Assembly: GCF_014898815.1 (NCBI RefSeq)
Contig: NW_026515539.1
Coordinates: 2,728,001-2,792,000 of the forward strand
Direction of reading: 5' to 3'
Length of the DNA: 64,000 nt
Source of the DNA: Panonychus citri
Lineage: Eukaryota > Arthropoda > Arachnida > Trombidiformes > Tetranychidae
How positions within the stretch are numbered: position 1 is the first letter of the stretch; each line of letters begins with the position of its first letter. Of the stretch, positions 50,653 through 64,000 are shown in pieces. Made by a program: the position numbers and the translations under genes. The notes beneath the pieces were generated by a model, which saw only the letters and a program-made list of their open reading frames with translations, was not told the DNA's origin and did not search any database.

Positions 50653-51677
50653 CAAAAAGATGGACAATAACAAGTAAAATCTTCACCATGAATTCAATTC
50701 GATATTCAACTTTTAATCTCTAAATACGTTGACAGCATTTCCAAATCTGAGTAGATTATCATTTGTATTGATTGGTTAATCATCAATAATAATAGTACAA
50801 GTGATGAAAGAAGAGAGAGAGAGAGAGAGAGAGAGTCAGTGTGGTAACAGATTAGATTGTAACAATTGTATTGTTAAGAATAGAAAGTAAAAGGACAATT
50901 AGAATTGAAAACAATCAGTTAATCACGAGAAACAAGGATTAAACTATCAACATAACAAAAGACATTTATTATTATCTTATTGAGAGTAATGACAAAATTC
51001 ATTCTCATTGTCTATCTAATAATATTCATCATCTTTTATGTATAATTGTTTCCTCGGGAAAATAGATGAAGGAGGTGAAGTGGGTTTGGAATTGAGGGTG
51101 GAAAAGGAGTTAAATGAGAAAAGAAGAGAAAATAAAATAAAAACAAGAAGGTTGAAGGTGAAAGACAATAAGAGACAAAGGTGAATGATAAGTAATATTA
51201 ACAAGTTGCAGTTGATTATGATCGTTGATTGTTGAGTGTATCAGCACGTGTAACATGCATTGGACAAAGTAAACACGAGGCAAGAGTTTTAAATGCTTTT
51301 CCAATATCATCTTATCATTATTATTATTGCTTTTTACTTTCAAGGAGGAGGAAAACGAGGATGATGATAATGATGATGATGAGGGTGAGGGTGATGATGG
51401 TGTGTGGTGGTGATTGTAATGATCTTGCAGACTTTCAAGTTATTATGCAATAAAAATAAAAAAAAAAGGTAACCTTATGATAGCGTTACCTATGGATTAT
51501 TATTATTGTTATAATTATTATATTGTTGATATCACCAAAGTTTTATCAGGTAATAAACAATAAAAATGAGAGTAAAATGTATTAGCAAAGGTAAAATGTT
51601 TCTGTCATATCTTGAGCCCACACCCAACAATATACACACTCAATCTAGTTATTTAACCTTTCTTATGACCTGTTCAA

Positions 51678-51708
<31 letters not shown>

Positions 51709-53296
51709 TTATTATCATCATAATGATAACCTTGTTTTTCCCAAAATAATATTATTAAGTTTAATTTTGTTTCTTTTCCTTCTGATTGTTTATTGCTTTA
51801 TTTTTACCTTGCAAATTGCTTGTAACCAATAGTTACAATTGAAAAGGTTATACCAAGGTGATGATGATGATTAGGATGATAATGATAATGCATAAGACAG
51901 TAAATCTGCAAATGAATATATATATACAATTGTAATTGCAATTAACTGAACTGTTTGTTTATTTTCAGTAACATCATTTGTTTAATTAAATTTCCCGTGA
52001 GATTGTATTGAAACAACAGGTAAAAAAAGGTAAAACAAAAGCGATGAAAGTTTTCAAATGAAAAACTTTTATCCATCAAATAAGACAAATGATCAATGAT
52101 ATTGAATATTGAATACGATCAATTGATCTTTAAATGACCTTGTCTCAGTTTTAAATGTTTCTCAATGAACATTGATTATCAATCATTAGTAATAAATTGT
52201 GAGTATATTTTATTACAATTTATTAGTTGGAAATCGGATTTTTCTATCACAACTACAATGTAACCTCATTTTGTATCTTTGCAGTTTTGCTGGATTTTTA
52301 AATAAAATATCATTATGTTGATGGTGATTATTGTCATTTATCATGATGATGATGGTGATGATGATGATGATGATGATCACCGTTTCCTTACATAATCAGA
52401 AAAAAAAGAAATGTTTTCTATTTGTTTCCCTGAATGAAACCTGAACAAACTTTGTGTCTCTGAACAATAATAATAGTTCACCAACTGAGTAAATATAAAA
52501 ATTTCCAAGGTTGAATAATGATGAATAATTCAATGGAAATGTAATATAACGGGGATTCCAAGCGTAATCATCCTTATCATCATCATTATCATCATCATCA
52601 TCCGAAATCCTAATCAACACAGAGAAAGAACCGAAAATTTACCTTTACAGATTCAAAAGTTTACCAATTTTATGAAAAGATGAAGAAAAAAAAATTGATT
52701 AAAATTCAGTCTCTTTCTCTGAATTCAGTTGAGTTTTCCCTTGTTCATGTAAAATCGAGTTAATTATTCAATTTATTTTCTGTCTAATCATTTGAATTAC
52801 AACAATTACATTTAATATCAATTACTAATACGTTTCCGTTAACTGTTTCCGTTAAGGCGTTATCACTTTCTACCTGGTGGGTTCCTTGCCTCCTCCTTAT
52901 CTTACCTGTATGATTGTGATCAATGTTTTACTTGATTTTTCACTTGACTGTTAACAAATTGATTTGGTCAACAGGTAAATCATAGGGAAACAATTTCTTC
53001 TCACAATTAAGTTAATTTTCTCTCTCTCTCTCTCTCTCTGATAACTGTTATCAATGATAAATCAAACCTGTAGATATGATTGTCATATTATCATCATTAA
53101 CCAACCATGTTAAAAAATAGTATCCAAGGTTAAGTTAACCGGAAATAATTTAATCAATCAATAATAATCTGATATTATGATTACTATGACCACCTCCTCT
53201 CGATATTTTTATTTAATGAATGAACATGGAAACAATCAAAAGTTTAATCGTTTCAGATTAAGGATCCGATTTAGGATTTGCTGTTTATCCTTTTCA
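50653..53296. other. Spacer between the inverted-repeat arms
   Basis: 2.6 kb with no transposase or other gene. It holds GA at about 50814-50836, GAT repeats at 51678-51708 and 52343-52377, and AT-rich sequence. Its composition is like the surrounding gene-poor DNA. Confidence 0.6.
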
Positions 53297-53703
53297 ATTT
53301 ACCTTTGGTGATTTTTCCGATTACTGGTCAGTCTTCACAGTTATTGGCACCAAGCTGGCTGGTCAAGAGATATCTTGACTAGCCAGGTGAATCCAGGTGG
53401 ACAATACCTTTGTGTATTCCTTGAGGCTATAAAACAATTGAGAGTGACAAAGGTAAAGGTAAAGGTACTGAGGTCAAAGGTAAGGTGTGTCAGGTAAGAA
53501 AATGAGAAGAACAAGAGAAAAAAACTTTTCTCTTTTTTATTTTTTGTCACCAATTTTTTCTCCTATTCTTTTACCTGTAACTCTTTTTCTCTCTCTCTCT
53601 ACTATATTGTTTAAATGATTTACAGAACAAACCATAATAATAATGGTTCTTGACCATTGGTCAAGTGATTGACATAAGTAAAATAATTGCGATAATTTGA
53701 ATT
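53297..53703 (-). repeat. Right arm of a long inverted repeat
   Basis: Reverse complement of the left arm, about 27 bases shorter because of a contracted GA run. Same internal hairpin and E-boxes. Confidence 0.9.
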
Positions 53704-56700
53704 ACTTTTTCTCTTACCCTGAATAACAGTCTAACCAACAAGTTAACCAGATTTTAACACTTCTCTCCTAGATAATTAGACTCTCAACCTGTTTAACTTT
53801 TTCACTAATCACCAGTTAGGCAGTTAATTAAAAGCAACAACAATCAACGACCGTTCAAGGTAATTAGATTCAGAGATGACTTGAGATAAAATAAAAGCCA
53901 AATCGTTGGACATTGTTATTGTCCATTGGTCAAGCATCATGATCAACCTAACAAACAAAATGCATTTGAAATTGAAATTTTCAATAATAACGATTGAAAC
54001 AATTGCTTGAAAATGATGAAAACCTAATGATTATCATTGATGCGTCTTGAGTAAATTAAATGATGATAGACAAACACAATCATCTTAATGAAAAAGCAAC
54101 AAATTATACACCAAATAGTGATGAGGATGAATGAATCATGAGAGAGAAGAAAATTTTTACAACTAATGAACAGATAAATGTATTAGCTAAAAGGGGAAAA
54201 CATTGATTAGGTAATTTCTGTTTTCTCTTCTTCTTCTTCATTTTCATCATCTTTTCATCAAATTAACAGAATCAGTTGATTACATTTAACGAGAAAAAAT
54301 TCAACATCAACTTGATTAAGAATCATCAGCAACATCCATACACACACACAAACTATTATCAAAATGATGAGGATGATAATCATCATCTTCTCCTCATCAT
54401 CCCGTTAATACGCAACCAGGAATTACAGTTTGCATAAAAAGTTAAAGCCTGTCAATTATTGGATTAGATTATTTGGTTTATCGAAGAGAAATTTTTTTTT
54501 ATCTAATCAATTGAGACTTTCCTTTTCCTCATATTGATTAAATTTTCTCGTTAATGCAATTAGCCACTTTTAATACAAAGATTAAATTGTCATCTTGAAA
54601 TCATTTAAGGAAACGATTAGTATTTGATTATCAGTAACAATCAACTGAGTGTTGGTGGATAATTTATAAATCAGGTGAGATCATCAGGCTCATGAACTCA
54701 ATATGTTCAGATGATTACAGAGAGAGAGAGAGAGAGAGACACACAAAGTATTGATAGTAAATGATGATGAGGACTGAGTTCGAGGCTCGAAAGAAACATC
54801 CATATGTCCAAATATCATGATGATGAGATGACACAAAATAGAAAGTGATCTTAATCGGATTAAGATTAATGATGATTAACATATTTTTTATGGAAAACTA
54901 ATTATTGAATAACAATTTACACTTTCACTCCCTTTCAATGAATTGCTTGATCATGTTTGATATGAGGTTAAAAATGTTATGTTAATGGGTGACAATTATA
55001 ATCGAGGAACAGTTTTCCTCTCTCTCTCTCTCTCCTTCTCCTCCTCCCACCGCCCACCTCCTCCTATTTGTTTACTTCCGTTTACAGTGACAAATAATTT
55101 ATTCACTTCATTTTGTATTGAGTTGATATACTTTTCATTCACATCTCTTGTTTCCTCCTTCATCACCTTTTCCTCTTCCTCATCTTTCCCATTTCTAACC
55201 ATCACCATTATCATCATTCTCATCATCGTCATTTATATATATACATACATCTAATTGTGCTCAATCTCCACCCACTCTCCTCCCTGTTTTCCACCTTCCA
55301 AAACCCACCTTCCTTTATTTTCCTCCTTAACTCTTCAACCTTAACCTACTTTTCCCTCTCTCTCACTCTCTCCCTGATCCATAAACGTAATCACATCATT
55401 CAACTTAAAACAAAACTCATCTTCAATCCAATAGTATTAAGATATTAGTCATATCATATCAGATGATTCTAATAACAACATGACAATTGAATTTCCATTG
55501 AAATGTGAGCTGAATAATATTTCCAAATTTCACCTTCAACCTTAATACAAGAAAACAGTAACACTTTTTCACTTATTCAGTTATTCATTCATGATATCAG
55601 TCTAATAATACTTAATATCAATAAAGGCTAATAAAGTGTCTGATTTGAAGCTACTATCAAATAATATCAATTCAAAAACTAATATTTAAAGACAAAAAAG
55701 TTACAGTTTCTTTTTCTTAGAACTTTCGATCTCTCGAAAAGGGACAAAAAACTAAACGAATCGACTCTCACTTTTATCTTCTTGTTTCCATTGACATTGA
55801 CACTTTTTTTTTCGTAAAGTGTGTCCAAAATTATTAGCGCTTTATGATCACGATGATTACCATTGATAACAATTTAACAACAATGAGCTTATTAAAGGGT
55901 CCTTGTAATAGATTAACAATCTTGATATTAAAATGCATAAGTGATACTTATCCTCATATATTATAATCATCATGATATATTTTGAGTGTCACAAATTTTT
56001 CTATTCACATTGAATAATTTTTTTTTTGCTTCTTTCCAAACTAAATTCAACCTACTGAACACATCCACCATTTCCTATCATGATGTTAGAGTGGTGAGAA
56101 CGTGAAAACAATGCTAAGATGAGAATTGATAATTGAATTTTATGCAAAGTTTAATAGTGTCAATTGGTTTGATGTTATCATCATATATTACTTTATATAT
56201 TATATAAGCGATTAATGTATTTTAATGTGTTTCTTTTTTTTCACAATTAGTCAATTATCATAATCAATTGTCGAGATTTAGTCTTGTCATTTGAGTTTCT
56301 CATTTTGTTTCATTGAAAATGAAAATTTTGACGTTTTTTGTTTTGTTTTGTTTTGTTTTGTCTCTCGATTCTGTTCTGTTTCCATGCTCTTCCTTCATGA
56401 ACTCAAATCAATTTGTTCAATCGATCAACAAGTTACTATTATTATTATTATTAGAAACATTTCCATCCAATTCCGACGGTTCTATGTTATCTTCCATAGG
56501 CAATTATCATCATCCAACATCAACAGTTGTTGTTTTTAGATCTTGTTTACAAAGGTAAACATATCATGTTGGTGTGAAAAAGGAAAATATCAGATAATTT
56601 ATCTATTATTATTGCAGTTTATGGTTCTCATTGGTGGCGTGAGAAATGCGGATAAGGAAAAAGGGATTCTGTCTCTAACAGTTAAGGTACATGTTCCGGT

Positions 56701-59700
56701 CACTAATCAGTAAACCATATCAAGATCGAATCACTGTTATTGGCATGTTAACAGGTCCTTGTTTTTGTCATTAGATTAATACATGATCAGTCTCAGAATT
56801 ATATATATCTCTCTCACCAATAAGAGAGAGAGAGAGAGAGAAGAATAGAAAAACAAAATTCTGATAACTAATAATATGATAGTAATACTATTATGATATT
56901 TATTATATTGATATCTGATTCATTTTTGCTTAGCATTTGGGTAATGATCATTTTTTTTTATTGTATTAATTGAAACTCCCTATCCACTTGTTGTATCAAT
57001 CAGAAATTAATTGACACATTGGATGATGATTATGATATAAATATCATCGTTTAATTTTCAATAGATATCAATCACAATAAACTTAATCAAATTAACCCAA
57101 AGTGTTTATAAAAGCATATGTTTAAATTACAGAGGATATTGAATAGGGAGTAAAGGAAAAAAAACCAAAGCCAATGGGTAATAATTGATTGAACAATTTA
57201 CCATTTGATTGTGAGGTTTGAGGTTAGGTTATTAACAAGGATATTCAATCGGTCGGATAAAAGTTTATCCCATTTTCAATGATACAAAATTTGATATGCA
57301 TTAAATCCCGATGATAGGAAAGGAAAAAGGTTCAGAACAAAAAGGAAAGAAAAAATATAATTTCGAGTTCGATTTATTATCGAACCAAACAATTCCCTAT
57401 TGGCTTTGATTATTACTTTTCATGTAATAATAATAATGTGGTAGTTAACTGGGATGATGATGATGATGATGATGATGATAAGGAGATGGTGGTTGATGAT
57501 CAAAGGGCAACTAGTAATTGATCAATATCGATACAATTATATTAACTGTTATTATTGATTGGATGCTGAAGGGCAGAAAATAGTTAATTTCGAACTTTTT
57601 TTCTTTAATCTTTTTTTCTTCCTCATCATTTTGTCCTCCTCTTTAATCATCCACCCTCACCTTTCATCATCTAATCCTTATCTTCATCATTTCACTCTCT
57701 CTCTCTCTCTTCTTCCTTTATTAATCATTAATTGTTGGAGCTTTAAACAAGATATTTGATTAACCATAAACATCTCACTCAATTGAATGGCTATAATTGA
57801 TTCTTACCTTGACTATTATGATTAACCAAATTTTTAATTAATTATCGTGATGATGTTTGATATGGATTCTTGTTAACAGTTAATAATTAATCCACTGAAT
57901 TGGAGTTTCAATGAAAAAAAAAATGGAAATGATAAAAAGCGATTTATTAACATCAAGAAAGTCAGAATTTATTTTTCGATTCTTTTTTTCTGACAGATTA
58001 TCATAAATGAATAAATTACAAGCATTAACTTATTATTCAAATTTATCGAGGATGATAAACACTAGACTAATCATCATCATCATCATCATCATCACCATCA
58101 ACAATGGTTTTCATTGATATGCCCAAAGACAGAGTCACAAAGAATTAAGTTAATTAAGAAAACACTAATCAGATCTTATTATTCAATTGAAAATGCAATA
58201 TTATCATTTTGTAGGAAGGATGAAGATGAGCAAGATGAGGATGACAATGGTAATGATGATGAGGATGAGGATGAAGAGGAGGAGGAATAATAACTTGATG
58301 ATAATAAGGATAACTTTTTATGTGATTTGAACCATAAAGACCTTGGTAAAAGACTTAAGGCTAATTTAATTCCTGTCTAACATTAAGGTGATAATCATTT
58401 TGATTATGATGATTTAGGCTAATGATTAACTGTTATACTGGGCAATACAATATATATAATATAAGATGATAAAATATATTATCCGATTATGAAAATGAGA
58501 GTCAATGTTATTAATAATAATCATAATAAATGAGGATCAAAATCATTGATTCAATTGATTATCATTATCAAATAAACAACAGTTAGACAATCAATGAGTT
58601 AAATTGTTTGCTTGAAGGAGCAATCAAAAAGCAAAGAGTCAAATGAATTGGATTCAAACAACAACAATTAACAAACAACAATTAAAATTTAACTACTGAA
58701 AACATTTTCTAATATTTAGATTAACCAGTTGATCTTATATATATATAATAATATGATTATATAATTAACTGATTAAACAGTTAAAGTTAGTGTGAGAATT
58801 GAAACAAATCAATGAAACAATCAACAATCAACTAAAGTGTAGGTGTTTCAATGATAATTATCAATTGATATACATGTTTGTTAGCTAATCAGTGATATGT
58901 TTATATTTGTTAATAATACATTTGATTTGATGAAAAAAAGTTCAAACAATTCAGATACACTTCTCAATGAATAACATGATAATTGTATATAAAGATTATC
59001 ATTTATGAGTAAATAGTAAATGTAGAAAGTGAAAAGTATTATTTAATGTGTATAAGTTTTTATATCAATATTATGATGAATAATATTTACCAATTATTAT
59101 CATTATGATCATCGCTAACTCTTCAGTATCATCTTAATGTCTTAATAATAATAATCAAACCATAATAATGATATTTTATATTAATCAACGTGTAATCAGT
59201 TGATTGATTTAGTTTCTTTTCCATGATAATATTTTCAACCAATTTTATATCATAATGATGACGATTAATTTTCTCACAATTTCATTTTCTTCTTACCTTC
59301 ACCGAGGTCAATTGTTACTGAATTTCTCACACTGAATCTGAATCTATTGTTAGAATTAAAAAAAAACTGTTCTCTCTCTCTCTCTTCACCTTATTTTCTG
59401 ATCTTCTCCATCTTCCTTTTATCTTTTTCATCATTTCGCCCTCTCATCTCATCTCTCTCATCTCATCTCATCTCGTTCTCTCTTTCTTTCTTTCTCTTCC
59501 TTTTATTTTTGGCAATAATATATCCAAATGTTTACTTTACTAATGGATCTTTCAGACCTGATCTTTGGTAAACAAAACGATAATTCGAGGAGGCCCAAGA
59601 TGATGATGATGAGAATGAGAATAAAAATGATGACAAAAAGAAGGATGAGAAGGAAGATGAAGACCAAGAGTATGAAGGTAGAAAGAAGGAGGCGGAGGAG

Positions 59701-61653
59701 GAGGAAGGAGGAGGTTAGGTTATGTTAGGTTAAGTTGTGGATCTCGAGTTAATCTAAACTGTAATAAGAGAAAATAATTTCTTCAGGTCAATCATTGGAA
59801 GACATTTCCATGTCTCTTTTCATTAGTAGTAGGTGGGGATTCGGTTCCATTGGTCATTATCGTATCATGGACATTTACACATCGAAACTTTCATCATCAT
59901 CATCATCATCATCATCATTAGTCAAATTATAAGGATTTTCTCACTATCATTTCTGTCAGATCAATGAGATAGTTATCAAAATCATTATCGTTACAAATGA
60001 ATACACGGAATCGATTAACATGAAGAAGAAGAAGATTAAAAAAACGATATAGTCCAATTCTTATATTAGTTTCATTATAAGTGTGAGTCTCATTTCATGA
60101 TAACTGTTTAGATGATTTTTAACTCATTCAATATTAATTTAAGAAATTAAATCTCTTATTATTAATAATCAATGTTAGTTGATATCCAGTGAGTAAACAA
60201 ATTTGCATCTTATTGATTGTCAAACAGAATCAAGATAAATATTTGCCACTTTCACTTTCACTTTCAAATGATTATGATCATAAACAAGTTTTAATTGGTG
60301 AAATTAGCTTAGATTGATTGGCTTTTTTTTGAGTGGATATTGAACAATTAAAGTTAATTCATCTTTAACCTTGAATCCAAATTCAATTGTCAAGTTAATT
60401 ACCAATCTCATGCTTCCATCTTTTGGTGACTTTGGGAAGCTTCACATTTTCTCAGTTTCCAAATTAAGTAATTGGTTGTTGAGAAATGATTATGAAAGAA
60501 ATTGATTGAAGTTGATTGATTTTCCAATTGTTATTGTCTATCAATGACTTCGATCAAGATGAATACATTAAACTAATGCTCACTAATCACCAAGAGAAAT
60601 GGTTCCAAGTTGTTAGTTGATTAAAAGATGAATATTTTTGGATCAATAGGTGACTAGTGACATCTAATGAGAATCGAAATTACTGAACAATTGTGAGTTT
60701 AAATTGTTAACTATTCTTTTCACATTTAATCTGATTTTGAATTGGAAATCATTCAATCAGTTGTTGTGAAGTTTTGGACAGTCTCGAAAATTGGGTATTA
60801 ATCGAGTTCTAATTTAGTTTGGAAATTTTTTTTTCGCTTTCGAAAGTAAAAAAAAAACTTTTTCTTCGTGAAATCGAATCAATGAATTTGAATTAATGAA
60901 AAAACTTTGAACGAAAAATTGATTTCAATTGGAAAGAGTAACAGATGAGGTTCGTTGTATGAAATAGAAGAGGGAAAAAAGGACAAACAAAAAGTTCTGA
61001 TTGTTGTTGATTGTTGTTACGATTTCATTCATTCCTATCACGAATGTCACACTGATTCGACTCGAAACTTTTTCTTTTTAGTTTTTTTTTTCTTTTCATT
61101 ACTTTTCCATATCTTTCCATCACAAGTTATTCGTGATTCGTGACTTGTAAGTTAACAGTTATCACTAGTTCACTATGCCAACAATGTCGAAACTTTTTTT
61201 TACTACAAGTAAACATAAACACTCACACATATTGAAAGATATAAGAAAGACAAAGTAAGTTGACTTGTCATGATGAAATTTCATCATCATTCATGAAATG
61301 ATTTAAAATAAATAATTGGAGTTAAAAGTTAACCTGTTAAACTATGTCAAGATGAAGATCATTATTTCATTCACAGTTTACTAATTTTCAATCAATTCAA
61401 ACTCATCAATAAACTAATCGTATGTGTAACAATCATCATCATCCAACATCACCATAAATTACCATCAAATTTGGGATAACAACAATTAACTAATTGTATG
61501 AGTATTTGTGTTGTACAAGAAGAAGGCAAAAAAAAAGTTTGTGTCTACTTGTTGGTTATCAATCAAAATATATTTATTGGAATTGAAATTTTCTTCCGTC
61601 TTCATTTCAAATGATCAACAAATTATCACCATCATCATCATCAAATAATCACC
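53704..61653. other. Gene-poor region, part 3, with GPCR upstream sequence
   Basis: No gene I can support. GA at about 54720-54740 and 56823-56842, GTTTT units at about 56335-56359, GAT at about 57451-57480, CAT at about 58071-58094 and 59889-59919, and CTCAT units at about 59440-59476. A degenerate TTAGG run is at about 59713-59733. The right end should contain the promoter and 5' UTR of the GPCR. Confidence 0.5.
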
Positions 61654-62343
61654 ATGAACTCAACAATTAATTTTAATGATATAATTGAAGATTCACTCGG
61701 CCCAAGCCGAGCAATTTGCCTTCCATGGTTAATCCTATTATCTTTTGTCTATGGATTAATATTTGTCGCCGGATTGATTGGCAACACAGGTAATAAACAA
61801 TTTAAATTCTTGACCAATTAACTGATTTAGGATAATTTAGACTCTTAAATCAATAACCTTAATTGCTTTCCAAATTGTGAGCTTAAATTGCCGATGATTA
61901 TTAGACTATTATAAATATATCGAGATTGAATTAGAAGTTGTGGAAAAATATCAAATTAGCATTAGTATTTCATCCATGTGTAAATTTATCATTTCTCTTT
62001 AATTACTGCAAACTAATTATATACTTAAATCTAATAATAATTAACTCCCATTGATGAAAATTTATATTTAAATTCAATAGCAACTTTATCCTAATTGCGA
62101 TTATTATTTTTCTCCCTCTACTTTTTGTTTCTCATCTCTAAAACTTTTGGCTTAATTCCCATAATCTTAATAATGGAAACATTTACCAACATTTAAATGG
62201 TTACACCTTAATCATCACCATAATTAACTTAATCATCGTTGTAGCTACGATTCTTGTGATACTACGTTTCAAATACATGCAAAGTGTAACCAACCTTTAC
62301 TTACTCAATTTGGCAATTGCTGATCTATTAACACTTTGTGCAG
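61654..62343 (+). CDS. Rhodopsin-class GPCR, first two coding exons (partial)
   Basis: A membrane receptor for an extracellular ligand, signalling through G proteins. Exons are 61654-61789 and 62245-62343; the rest lies beyond the window. The ATG has a good context (CACCATG). The N-terminus is short with an Asn-Ser-Thr glycosylation site. TM1 follows (FVYGLIFVAGLIGNT, the G-x-x-GN signature). The first intracellular loop (RFKYMQSVTNLYLLN) leads into TM2 (NLAIADLLTL, with the conserved L-A-x-x-D). The loop MQSVTN-Y-LNLAIADL is typical of peptide receptors such as the allatostatin C/somatostatin, galanin and related groups. Two helices cannot fix the ligand. The splice between residues 45 and 46 is phase 1, G|CT, right after the GN motif. 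Confidence 0.85.
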
Positions 62344-62512
62344 GTAAGATAATAATGATAAATTCATTGATAACCGTTAATCAATTTGTTAAACAATTTA
62401 AATATCCTCAAGCAATAATAAATAATCAACAGACAGACTATCAAAATAAGATAGTAAAGTAAACAGGAATCAAAACCAATGTATCAATGACAACAAAGCA
62501 AAGGTATACAGA

Positions 62513-62555
<43 letters not shown>

Positions 62556-64000
62556 TTTCATTGATATTTCAATGGTTTATTATGTTAACATGTGAATTTC
62601 ATGATGATAATGAATCGATTCCCTGAATTTATGCTCGTTTTTAATGATCAATTCAAGAATCAATATCCACTTTTTATTCAATAAAAATGATTACCATTGA
62701 TTATCATTATTGTTTCTATTAGAATCATGATAATCTTTTATGGAATGGAACTTCTTCTCACCTTCTCTTCCTGATTAAATGATTTGGTGATATTTTCTGA
62801 ACACTGACCTTGAATAACCTTACAAATTTTAGTAATTCAAGTTCTCGAAAACCTTAATGAACTTTCTTCCTGTCTAAATGTGAACAACATGTAACCAAAT
62901 TATCATGTTGTTTATTCATTTTATTGTAATTCAGTAACTCAATGATAAATATTTACTTGAAATTGAGTCTCGATTGTCAATTGATTAAGTTGATTTTGTA
63001 TTCGTCTGGTGAATAGAAAACACAAAGTTTCATTTCTCATTGTGATATTCAGGTATCATGATTATCGTTATTCATTCAATTTGAATCTTCTATTGTTACT
63101 TTTATGTCTTTTTTATCTTTTCTTTTTTTTCTCATTCACATCATCAATATAATCGTCATCGTCATGATGGGTGTGATGAAGATAATATTATCTTACTATT
63201 TAAGACAAAATCTCGACTACAACCTTTCTAGACGATCAATAGTAGTATGACAAAAGTTTCAGTTCTTTAGTATCATGAGAATCAATTTCAATCCATAGAT
63301 TTACAGACAAGTTCTGAGTTCTTTTCATTGTCTTTTTCGGTAATGTAGTCGAGTTCTTATTCATCATGATAACATTCATGTATCATATGAAAATGTCCTT
63401 AAGGTTATTTAAGTCAACGAGTTTTCCATGTTACAGAAAAGCATCAGGGTTATCACTGAATCTCCAGATTGAACATTTATCCAGGGGACTGAGAAGAATG
63501 GAAATTCAGTCTCATATGATGAAGAAAAATTCTGACTTTAAGAACAAAAATTCAGCTGATCTTTACACCAACTTATATTCAGCTTGATTCCACAGACTTA
63601 AGTTATACTATTTACTATATCTAGTAAATAATTCAATTTAGAAATAATTGATTCCAATGAATTGATGGAAACAGTTCATGGTAAACTTCAATCGTTATCA
63701 TGGGAATCGTATCTGGATATTTACATAATTTATTTACATTCTAACTTTTAATTAACTTTTATCATGATTAAATAATGTTAATAACTTTTCTGATTTTGTT
63801 GCGATTGAGTAAATTAATCACAGCCCCATGAAAGTGGTCAGAATTTTGGTCAATTATCATATTCATGATGATATGGAAATGAAAATTTCAAATATAAATC
63901 AAGATTGAGGTTATCAAATGAGATGGACACATAATTGGTGACAATTTCATCTAATATCAACAAGGCTGTTAATCACTTCCGTTCAGGAAAAATTCATGTG
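62344..64000 (+). other. GPCR intron 2 (continues past the window)
   Basis: At least 1.66 kb after a clean GTAAGA donor at 62344. It begins with AT-rich sequence and a GA repeat (62514-62552). I find no TM3 exon before the window ends; the 73-codon frame at 63366-63587 has no receptor features. Confidence 0.6.
62514..62552. repeat. GA microsatellite
   Basis: About 19 GA units inside the GPCR intron. Confidence 0.95.

Overview
The window is animal nuclear DNA: AT-rich, with small GT-AG introns and long stretches of GA/CT and GAT/ATC microsatellite. The genes and intron sizes fit an arthropod, most likely a compact-genome mite such as a tetranychid. That placement is an inference from protein similarity and style; no species-diagnostic locus is present.

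Region 1 (1-23.7 kb) is a scrambled, repeatedly duplicated block. It opens with the 3' end of a DNA polymerase alpha catalytic subunit gene (+, ends 438), followed by a complete nine-exon eEF1G gene (+, 1322-3333). After these come two copies each of two lineage-type genes on the minus strand. One encodes a PAN/Apple-domain type I membrane protein (truncated copy 3556-4818, long copy 8707-12853). The other encodes a modular secreted protein with dibasic cleavage sites (gene A 6378-7691, 8 exons; gene B 16670-18981, 14 exons). Broken pieces of POLA1 and eEF1G lie around these copies, some inverted (8.5, 19.4-19.7 and 21.6-23.7 kb). A TA-flanked MITE (15017-15468), a purine tract and a nested palindrome (20.08-20.67 kb) fill the gaps.

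Region 2 (24.1-32.6 kb) holds an intronless FoxA/fork head gene (+) convergent with a large EGF/SEA-type single-pass membrane protein gene (minus, seven exons). The last splice junction of the latter appears to create a stop codon.

Region 3 (32.6-61.6 kb) is about 29 kb in which I find no convincing gene. It is full of microsatellites and contains a nearly identical 0.4-kb inverted repeat (50219-50652 and 53297-53703) separated by 2.6 kb.

Region 4 (61654 to the end) holds the first two coding exons of a rhodopsin-class GPCR gene that continues beyond the window.

The best candidate for an undescribed system is the gene A/gene B pair. A signal peptide is followed by repeated units in which KR and G-RRKR sites bracket a helical peptide of about 32-35 residues. 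Every intron is phase 1, so units can be added, lost or skipped without breaking frame. This looks like a polyprotein precursor of possibly amidated amphipathic peptides, but function is not shown by sequence alone.
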